A stretch of 64,000 bases of DNA from Panorpa germanica. Taxonomy: Eukaryota; Arthropoda; Insecta; Mecoptera; Panorpidae. Below the pieces are notes generated by a model, which searched no databases, was not told the DNA's origin, and saw only the letters and a program-made list of their open reading frames with translations. A program made the position numbers and the translations under genes. Each line of letters begins with the position of its first letter. The stretch's first letter is position 1. The stretch spans positions 22,331,807-22,395,806 of the forward strand of contig OY783206.1 in assembly GCA_963678705.1 (NCBI GenBank), written 5' to 3'. Positions 58,127-64,000 of this stretch are shown here, piece after piece.

Positions 58127-60381
58127 CTTCTATATACACAAATTTAATTATAAAATATATATAAATCAAAGCACAACTAATTATCATAAAATATTAAAAC
58201 ATGGAAAAAAGGAAATTAATTTTCATTTTTCCGGTATCGAATTTTATTAATTGTAAAACGGTAACACCTCTCGTAGCGGTTGTTTGTTCAACTTAATTAC
58301 GGTACGTGATTTTTAACCATTTATTTAATCGATCGATTAAACATAACATTTTGTTTTAAAATAATTGAATTACACATTTGCACTGTGTTAGATACATGAG
58401 CATCAGGAGGAGGATATAAGGAGAGGAGGGAAGAGTGTAGGTACTACCATAAAAGAAATCCACAGAAAAAGATTATGAAATGAAAATTTTAATATGAAAA
58501 CGTCTCTGATACAGATGCTGCTTGCGTCCATGGCTACATGGCATCAATGTAACATATTTTATCTTTGTAAAATTTTATCTAATACAATACGCAGGCTAAG
58601 ATTTAGACAAGTAAAAAACTTGAATAGATAAAATTTTAAAAGTAGGTTTCAACTCTTTTTCAATTTTTTCATATTTTCTTTTACTTATATATATCTTAAT
58701 ATACAACATATTAAGTTCATTGTGTGAAAATTTGAAGTCGATTGGAATAAAACTGTCGGAGATATAGAGTTTTAAGTCTTCACCTCTCTGGTCTGGTTTC
58801 GTCCTTCTTTTAAACGCGTTTTTCTCATACTTAGCTCTTTCAGAGCCGGTGTTCTCTCTAGCTCAAAATCTGCTGAATGATTCTATTGAAATTTTGCACA
58901 CTCTTTCTTTATATAAATGTCGACGTAAAGCTGTCGATTTTTTTTTTTTAATTTTATCGTATTTTAAAATAAAAAAGTTTCTAAATTTTTCATGAAAAAT
59001 CGGTATTTTGACTTCTAAGTGCTGTAAAAAATTTAAAAATCAATAAAAAAAAAACTCGACAGGGTTACTTGCAGAAACTTATCAGCTAATGAAATCATTA
59101 TGGTTTTTTGATTTCAAATAATCCAGTGATGACTTAGAGTGACACCGCAGTGAAACTTCTCTTAATATTTATTTATGAAAATTTCACATAGTATGCTTCA
59201 AATGTTATTTTAACTGTGTCATCAAATAATATTATCGAAAAAATGGTTTTTTTGTATCGATTTGACCTTACCCCCTTTATTCAAATTTGACTTGCAAATT
59301 CCCCTTTTTAGAACTCTACCGCTTGCGTAGTTTCGGTATTTACCGAACACAGAAATTCTGCAGAGAGAGTCTTAGAAATTTGCGCGAATTGATGAGAAAG
59401 CTCCGACATCTTGAATCAACTGTCTTTCTTCTTATTTGTCATTTCGATTCAACCCTTCTAGTTAAGCAATACAAGAATAATATTGATTTATTCACCCTCT
59501 GATTTTAAATCATATTTTTCCACCCCATTATAGGGTTAACTTAATAAACCCCCTAAGGTTTATAGCCAACAAAGTGTGAACTATAGTTCACCCTTACAAA
59601 TAAATATAATATTTTAACCCCTGTTTGAAAGCATAACAAAATGGATCGGCTTGGTGGTAAAAGGGCGAATACCAACGTTTCAAATATACTAAACAATTTT
59701 AATTTTAGTTATTGCAACTTTAACTAAAATATTTTAAAGAGTAAAGCCTCATTCCCACTCACTGTTTTGATATTTAATTTACGTTTTTATTCAATATTTT
59801 AATCTAGATTTTAATAGGCATTCCTAGTCACATTCGTGTTTTAATTTGAGTTTAGTTAATTTAGTTGGTGCGCATGCGTCGTTAATAATATAAGTTTTGA
59901 CAGTTGTACAAAATTGAATGTGGAATAATTAAAATTGCTGTTTTTAACAACAATTAGTAATAGAAATTGTTTTTACTCCTTTTTTTTTGACAAACTGTCA
60001 TTGAACTTCTTTTAAAAATAAATCCTACTGCATTTTGACCGATTGTCATATTTTGGAGGAATATAATAACTTAAAATATTTAGAAACATTGGACCTTATA
60101 AAGTTTTAAGAAAAATATAATACTTTAAGGAGATTTAATACAAATATTAACAAAATCTTACTTATTTGTTTCAGGTGAAGGTATGGTTTCAAAATCGACG
60201 AACAAAATCTAAAAGAATGCAACAAGAAGAAGAACAAAAGTCATCACAGTCAGGGAGCGGAAGTAAAAACCCAATGCAGAAACAAAACAGCAGTGATTCT
60301 ATGCAATACGGGGGCTATGAGGAAGATGAACTAATAGACATGGAAATGGACGAACACAGTGAAGACGGAAGTGACGCGTAA
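42461..60381 (+). CDS. ems: Homeobox transcription factor, empty spiracles / E5 (EMX) family
   Basis: This nuclear DNA-binding regulator belongs to the family that patterns head segments and brain. Three exons join in frame: 42461-43196, 53489-53667 and 60175-60381, giving 373 residues. Features in order are a Groucho-type eh1-like motif FSIDSIVG (23-30), a Ser/Pro/Asn-rich region, a hexapeptide-like LHPWF (227-231) followed by [13 protein letters not shown], the homeodomain (262-321) and an acidic tail ending near [11 protein letters not shown]. Homeodomain marks include R5, F8, W48 (309), Q50 (311) and N51 (312), with WFQNRR intact. The second intron splits it between positions 44 and 45 (TETQ/VKVW), a classic site. 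[13 protein letters not shown] and KRMQQEEE are typical of ems/EMX. Departures are EINHY, where EGNHY or EKNHY is usual, and RTKSKR instead of RTKHKR. The acidic tail favours ems over its paralogue E5, but E5 cannot be excluded. A second ATG lies 9 bases after the first. Confidence 0.93.
43989..44279 (-). pseudogene. Non-LTR retrotransposon remnant, C-terminal zinc-knuckle region
   Basis: The - strand frame of 96 residues ends with a motif typical of the C terminus of R1/I-type non-LTR polyproteins: [15 protein letters not shown] followed by a CxxC...H...C knuckle ([18 protein letters not shown]). Reverse transcriptase and endonuclease parts are absent. The purine-rich - strand (C/T-rich on +) from about 43800 probably belongs to the same insertion. 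It is inside homeobox intron 1, opposite in direction. Confidence 0.75.
44560..44710 (-). mobile_element. SINE-like relic with tRNA-type promoter boxes
   Basis: Read on the - strand, TAGCCTATTGATATAGTG resembles an RNA polymerase III A box. About 30 bases later GGGGTTCGATCTCC matches a B box. Downstream sequence (TTCATTTTGTTCAAGTTATT) resembles the second copy at 49010-49115. It is not a functional tRNA: no acceptor stem can be formed. Confidence 0.5.
47377..48142. mobile_element. TIR-bounded element with TAGGGCTTC ends
   Basis: The left end TAGGGCTTCACACAAGAC is mirrored at the right by GTGCGAAGCCCTA. Both flanks contain AATCTAA, offset by a base or two, which may be a worn target duplication of hAT size. 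The ends are unusually rich in repeated TCTCG/CGAGA words. It is 766 bp with no recognisable protein. Confidence 0.6.
48246..48660. mobile_element. Possible hAT-type MITE with CAGYGGTGTA ends
   Basis: The left end CAGCGGTGTATAA and right end TTAATACACCACTG are inverted repeats of about 13 bp with mismatches. No matching 8-bp flanks are visible. A lone similar end (CAGTGGTGTAGG) occurs at 44499. It is non-coding. Confidence 0.45.
49010..49115 (-). mobile_element. SINE-like relic, second copy
   Basis: On the - strand, AAGATAAAGGTCTGTGATTC, then GAATCACAACC, parallels the B-box region of the relic at 44560-44710. Both are followed by AAGTTATTTT. The A-box side is more eroded here. Confidence 0.45.
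50660..51135 (+). mobile_element. CGCATGCGCAC-family repeat, copy 1
   Basis: It runs from CTCTGCACCATTTTTAATTT to AGTGAGTGGAAATGAGG. Landmarks are AATGCAGTAGGATTTATTTT, GTTCAATGTCAGTTTGTCAA, ACGACGCATGCGCACCAACT and AAACACGAATGTGACAAGGA. It is interrupted by a ~20-bp A-run. The better-preserved copies suggest inverted ends of the type CATTCCCACTCACT. It is non-coding. Confidence 0.75.
51878..52117 (+). other. Unassigned open frame of 79 codons in homeobox intron 1
   Basis: ATG to TAA with a composition less A+T-biased than its surroundings ([34 protein letters not shown]). No family is recognised, and no obvious splice sites link it to the homeobox exons. It may be a transposon fragment, an intronic exon or chance. 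Such length without a stop is unusual in this composition. Confidence 0.3.
52531..52925 (+). mobile_element. CGCATGCGCAC-family repeat, copy 2, upstream of homeobox exon 2
   Basis: Same orientation and landmarks as copy 1 (CTCTGCACCATTTTTAATTT, AATGCAGTAGGATTTATTTT, TAACGCATGCGCACCAACTC). It ends about 560 bp before exon 2. Confidence 0.75.
52935..53308 (+). mobile_element. Possible Helitron-like element (weak)
   Basis: The right side ends GACGGGGCGAAGTGCTAG followed by T, a Helitron-type 3' terminus with a G+C-rich pre-terminal stretch. A candidate 5' end, TCTTATAAAAATGG, lies at 52935, but the base before it is G rather than A. The ends differ from the Helitrons at the left of the window. 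It abuts homeobox exon 2 by 180 bp. Confidence 0.35.
54688..54936 (-). pseudogene. Jockey-type non-LTR retrotransposon, C-terminal fragment
   Basis: The - strand frame carries the end of a jockey-clade reverse transcriptase polyprotein: [20 protein letters not shown], then [20 protein letters not shown] and IPTMRQEI. Upstream domains are missing and no LTR is expected. It is an intact-looking short frame but clearly a 5'-truncated fragment, as is usual for this class. Confidence 0.85.
55078..55495 (-). mobile_element. CGCATGCGCAC-family repeat, copy 3, inverted, downstream of exon 2
   Basis: Inverse orientation to copies 1 and 2: AAACACGAATGTGACAAGGA, GTTCAATGTCAGTTTGTCAA and AATGCAGTAGGATTTATTTT all read on the - strand. 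The outer end AGTGAGTGGGAATG is well preserved, suggesting true inverted termini. The CGCATGCGCAC block itself is altered in this copy. Confidence 0.75.
56300..56400. promoter_or_regulatory. Cluster of TAATTA homeodomain sites in homeobox intron 2
   Basis: About six TAATTA hexamers lie within roughly 90 bases (ATAATTATTAATTACC, GCTAATTAGTAATGTAATTA, GTTAATTAATTAACG), separated by more mixed words such as CCGTGTCGC and CGTCCCTG. This exceeds what the base composition would give. It could be an intronic enhancer read by Q50 homeodomains. Confidence 0.35.
56840..57400 (-). pseudogene. Worn non-LTR retrotransposon fragment (C/T-rich on + strand)
   Basis: On the - strand near 57080-56940 the frame reads [13 protein letters not shown], then a cysteine cluster [11 protein letters not shown]. 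This resembles the C-terminal knuckle region of the remnant at 43989-44279. The remaining ~300 bases are a purine-rich - strand typical of such elements, without a usable frame. Confidence 0.45.
58066..58122. repeat. (TA)n microsatellite
   Basis: A run of about 28 TA units, flanked by TATATTTGTATG and ACATACTTCTATATAC. Confidence 0.95.
58715..59270 (+). mobile_element. Copy of the AAGTCGATTGGA repeat family
   Basis: It carries AAGTCGATTGGAATAAAACT, CTCTCTAGCTCAAAATCTGC, GCACACTCTTTCTTTATATA, GCAGAAACTTATCAGCTAAT and AGTGACACCGCAGTGAAACT in the same order as the copy at 34881. It is non-coding; the ends are not defined. Confidence 0.7.
59745..60085 (-). mobile_element. CGCATGCGCAC-family repeat, copy 4, inverted, just before exon 3
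   Basis: It opens CCTCATTCCCACTCACTGTT and carries GGTGCGCATGCGTCGTTAAT and AATAAATCCTACTGCATTTT in inverse orientation to copies 1 and 2. It ends about 90 bp before the exon 3 boundary, that is, close to the branch-point region of intron 2. Confidence 0.75.
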
Positions 60382-60870
60382 GGATTCTATGCAACCAGTC
60401 AGTTAACTAAATCGATCATTTTTTATCAATTTTGTACAGTAACGTGAGAAATCTTGGTGGAACATTTCACCAATGTTTGGCAATATTTATGGAGTCGTTA
60501 GAATGAATAAAATGAAAATGGTCTATCAAAATTGGGGATAGATTAATTAGTAGAGTAATGTACGAATCATGTGCGGTTCGAATCATTTCTCGTACATTTT
60601 TTTTTGGTTTTATAAACTAATAATATTGACTTGGAATTTAAATCTGAATTGTAAATGAACAATGAATTGTAAATGCTAAGATTCACAAATCATTGTTAAC
60701 ATAACCATCTACTGGTCTTCTAGGAGGCCAAGATAGTTAGGTCATTAATAATATCTGCCTAATGTCACGGCAATGACAGTGTAAAGCAGTGCTTTTATTG
60801 AAAGACCATTTTTTTTTGTTCTTGTCTAACCATAGTCTAACATATTTGTACGTGGAAATTTTGAGATTGA
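60382..60870 (+). other. Probable 3' UTR of the homeobox gene
   Basis: The region after the stop codon is less A+T-rich than the introns. A candidate polyadenylation hexamer AATAAA lies at 60506-60511. ATGTACGA near 60559 pairs with TCGTACAT near 60594, making a hairpin that also contains two copies of CGAATCAT. The true 3' end may be further on. Confidence 0.4.
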
Positions 60871-61035
60871 AATGCAGCATAATAGCTTTCTGCAATGTTC
60901 TATCGAGCTAATTTTTCCAGATATTAAATGTATTGACAACTTAACCGTACTGGTAATAGTCGTGTCAAGTGATAAAAAGACGAAAATAGCCGAAATAAGG
61001 AAGTCCTGTGAAGCAGCTTTGAAGCGGGCAAATAA

Positions 61036-61830
61036 TTATTCATATTGTTGTATCCGATTTGCAACAAAAGTTTTTAATGTGTTTGGACTTAGTTTCAACC
61101 ATGACAAAAATGTAGTTGAATCGGAGAGTTGGGATTGATTTATGCAAAATAGTGTTATGCCGCACTTGGCATAAGTGAAAATTAAAAGCGGATGAACAAC
61201 TTTCGGCAGTGTCCAGGCCTTAAACAATTATACCATAGATTTTTCTTACCAATCTCAATATATCTACCATCAATAGTGAGCTTAGAGATACTAGGACATT
61301 TGTAAGTCAGATGTTTATCATTGCAGAAAAAACAGGTAGGAATTTTAGCAGAAATAAGTGATTTGCGCAAATTTGCGCCAGGGATTGGTTTGTTCTTATC
61401 TCTTGTTTCTAAGATTTCGGCTCTTTCGGATAATATTCTTAAAAGCGATTCGAAAGTAGGATTAGGTACTCTCGAGTCCGGGGAAGAATACCATTTTTCC
61501 TGAGTATCTTTGTCGAGTTTCTTTAATGTAATATGCGTAATGATAGCATCCCAATAATATTATTGTTTCCTTGCGTGCGTACTGGTTCTTAAGTTGGCAC
61601 TGGATTCAATATTTGTGGATGGCTTGTCTATAAAGGATTGCAAATGGTGAGCGATAATTAGTCGCTTATTATCATATCTATCTAAGAGAAGTTGCCACGT
61701 TGAGTTATAATTTCCTGATGTTACTTCCACGGACGTAATAACCTCTAAAACTTGGCAAAACTTTGTGGGGGAATCGTACTTTTGTTTGGAATGTACCAAA
61801 CTAATGAACATGGACTTGAAGGAAAAATAA
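61036..61830 (-). pseudogene. Degenerate BEL/Pao LTR-retrotransposon remnant (gag joined to RNase H)
   Basis: On the - strand, from 61811 leftward, frames carry a gag-type segment (STWQLLLDRYDNKRLI), then two zinc knuckles (CFFCNDKHLTYKC; a second with its first and last cysteines changed). After a break comes an RNase H-type segment (LSDSTTFLSWLKLS, LKTFVANRI). Protease and reverse transcriptase are missing, so the middle is deleted. Several frameshifts or stops separate the parts. No LTRs were found. It is opposite in direction to the homeobox gene and lies 0.65 kb past its stop codon. Confidence 0.75.
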
Positions 61831-64000
61831 TATAATAGGAAATTCCCAGGTCACTTACTAATTTAAATGCTCTCTCCACTATGAGACTTCCTCGTGATGA
61901 TATTAAAACGCTGGATCGTATGGATGGTGTTTTCCAAGTTCTTGAAGTTAATTTTCTTTCGAGTAACTCAGTGGAAATTCTCCGTTTGTAAGACGTTGAA
62001 TATATCCGGTTTGAAGGACCAATATTTTATAGTAGATGTTTAATTTGAAAAAAAATAGCTTCGCTAAACAATATAAATAATTATTTCCCCGCTTCAAAAG
62101 GTGTCTGATTTTAAATAATATAAAAAAACAAAAATCGGAGCTGTTCCTGAGGACTTCGAACTAAAAGGCTTCATTGACGCGACTACAACGACAAAAAGTG
62201 TTGTCGCAGAATTACTTTTAATTTGTGAATTAAAAGATATCGAAGTCTGGCAATACTGGTTAATATAATTAGCGAATTGCTAATAATTTATGAACTAAAA
62301 TAAATTTTTAAATAAAATGTTTATAATAAATATAAAAAAAAAATTAATGTGATATAAAATAACTTAAAAAGTGAAAAAAGTTGACTAAACAAACGAATTA
62401 CAATGAATTACAGTTTTGTGCCAAAACGATCGAACTAATTGTAAATGGGTTTAATCGAGCAGTTAATTTTAACAGATGGTTAAATATTTCTCTATAATTA
62501 ATATTTATTTCTTTTGTTTTACTGCGTTTTCAACTATTGTGTCTTATTCACCGATCAAAAGCTGGCCTATTTTCGGTGTCCTGTACCGTGGTTGAACACG
62601 CAGTGGTTTTTTGTCAATGTAGAAATATTTAAACAAATGTTTTAAATAAATAAATCTTTATCTACTCAGTGAACATAACATGGTTATGTATCATTTACAT
62701 TTGTTATGTAAATGATACTTCAATGTTTAGAAAGAATGAAACGCTCCAGTATTTTAATGAATAAGGACATAAACATAGTGCCAAACAGGTTTATTATTAT
62801 TTAAACAAACTTAAATTAAATTTTCTTTATTGTACAAAAATAAATAATTTTAGTTTTAGTATACAATGTGAATGTATTTCAGTATAATATATATATACTA
62901 AAATATATTATTATATTTGAATATAATAAAATGTAAATATGTACAAATTTTATTATATGAAATTAAAAATATATGTAAAAATTGATCTAATATTCAAATA
63001 ATGTAAATATAAATTAAAAAATATATATATACTATTTTAAGTAATATTAATCATAAAGTCGAACAAATAATAAAACAATTGTGTCAAATATTTGTGAATA
63101 CAAAAAATGGTAAAATTGTGAAAAATTCGAAAAATCTTCACTTAAGGTAGCTCACTTATGAAATCACTTTTCAACAGAATTTGATAAATTTGACATTAAT
63201 TTAGGTGTTCTTAATTTAATGGCAAAATTTCAATTGTTTTGACCAGCTGTGAAGCGAGATACCTATTAATAATTTTTAATTTAAGTTTTAAGGTATATCT
63301 CGAGAAAGGTTTTCAAAAATAAATGCTCAATAAATAAACAAAATATTATGTACTGATATCTAACTTTTGTCTAAGGTTTTCACTAGTGAACTGCCTAGTG
63401 AGTAAAGTAATTGCCTTGCTCGTGTGGTTTGCAAAAGCGAACAAAACCGTTAAGAGAATTACCCTGGTTTGTGTATCATTTCCATAAACCCATTGTAAAT
63501 AAACTAATACATTTAAATCAAATCACACGATCTAGGCGGGTACTTTTTTTATTAAGTGAATACATATTTAAAATTTTTCTGATTTGCTAACAGTATTTTC
63601 ATTATTTTAGAATTATCGTTGTATTGTTATGTTGAATTGAACTGTATACTGTGAAATGTCCTATGTAATTAAAAGAAATTAAATTGAATATTATGTAAAA
63701 AAAAATAAACAAATAAAAATATAATAATGGTTTCTTTGTAAATTAAATCCTTCTCCTGAATCAGGGATATGTCTTGTAATTGTAATATGTATTTTTCGTT
63801 TATCTTGGTAAATATAATTCTTATAAAAATTTTGTAAAGTACTTTTTTGTAAGTAATAATATTACATAAAACTTTTGTTAATAATTTTTAACGTAACTTT
63901 TATACCAAAATAGTTACATGCACAAATAAAAGTTAAATTTATTGGTGACACTATTTAATTTAAGATTACAAAAAGCAACTGACCTAGTAAACATTTTGGT
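61831..64000. other. 3' flank; A+T-rich, one perfect hairpin, no gene
   Basis: The stretch 61860-62240 is more mixed in composition and may be further retrotransposon debris. A perfect 13-bp hairpin lies at 62688-62718. From 62790 to the end the sequence is very A+T-rich with nothing recognised. No second homeobox gene (such as an E5/ems paralogue) occurs in this flank. Confidence 0.45.
62688..62718. repeat. Perfect 13-bp hairpin, 5-base loop
   Basis: GTATCATTTACAT, loop TTGTT, then ATGTAAATGATAC. It could cap a transcript or be the relic of a palindromic insertion. Confidence 0.6.

Larger units (their letters stand above)
53668..60174 (+). other. Homeobox gene intron 2 (6.5 kb), interrupting the homeodomain
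   Basis: It opens GTAAAATT and closes TTGTTTCAG. It contains a jockey-type remnant (54688-54936), two inverted copies of the CGCATGCGCAC family (55078, 59745), a TAATTA cluster (56300-56400), a second C/T-rich non-LTR relic (56840-57400), a TA microsatellite (58066) and a copy of the AAGTCGATTGGA family (58715). The segment 53700-54650 shows nothing else. Confidence 0.6.

Noticed and set aside
57954-58250. Open frames of 77-87 codons in both directions across the TA microsatellite
   Set aside because: They encode alternating Tyr-Ile because of the TA repeat; purely compositional.
60872-61138. 88-codon + strand frame
   Set aside because: Its second half is the antisense of the BEL/Pao RNase H-type remnant; the first half matches nothing.
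1-64000. CRISPR arrays, operons or other bacterial-type systems
   Set aside because: No regularly spaced repeats; genes are intron-split and eukaryotic throughout.

Overview
The window reads as nuclear DNA of an insect. It is strongly A+T-rich (by eye about three quarters), its genes are split by GT-AG introns, and it is packed with short non-autonomous transposons, decayed mariner and retrotransposon pieces, and a homeobox gene of the empty spiracles/E5 type. The species and order cannot be fixed from sequence alone.

Layout. (1) 1-5000: a nest of mobile DNA, with two short Helitrons that share both ends, and several copies of one terminal-inverted-repeat (TIR) family with ends TGGGCTTGTG. 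(2) 6087-13796, + strand: a complete seven-exon mitoferrin gene (mitochondrial iron importer, 407 residues). (3) 18071-20441, + strand: a complete five-exon PLPBP gene (pyridoxal phosphate homeostasis protein, 261 residues). (4) 21417-22835, - strand: a candidate two-exon gene for a 45-residue protein; its last exon is convincingly protein-like but I do not recognise it. (5) 23.6-42 kb: an accessory desert made of miniature elements, foldbacks, deleted mariners and a hAT element with a perfect 8-bp target duplication. (6) 42461-60381, + strand: an ems/E5-type homeobox gene in three exons (373 residues), with introns of about 10.3 and 6.5 kb. The homeodomain is split between residues 44 and 45. 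A promoter-like region with CCAAT boxes and a TAAT palindrome lies upstream. (7) 60.4-64 kb: 3' UTR and a degenerate BEL/Pao retrotransposon remnant on the - strand.

The three firm genes are not functionally linked: mitoferrin brings iron into mitochondria, PLPBP handles vitamin B6 cofactor, and ems/E5 patterns the head and nervous system. The most interesting structural observation is a repeat family inside the homeobox gene. Two copies lie in one orientation upstream of exon 2 and two in the opposite orientation downstream, so the pre-mRNA could fold around the exon carrying most of the homeodomain. The most interesting coding observation is the small gene at 21.4-22.8 kb.
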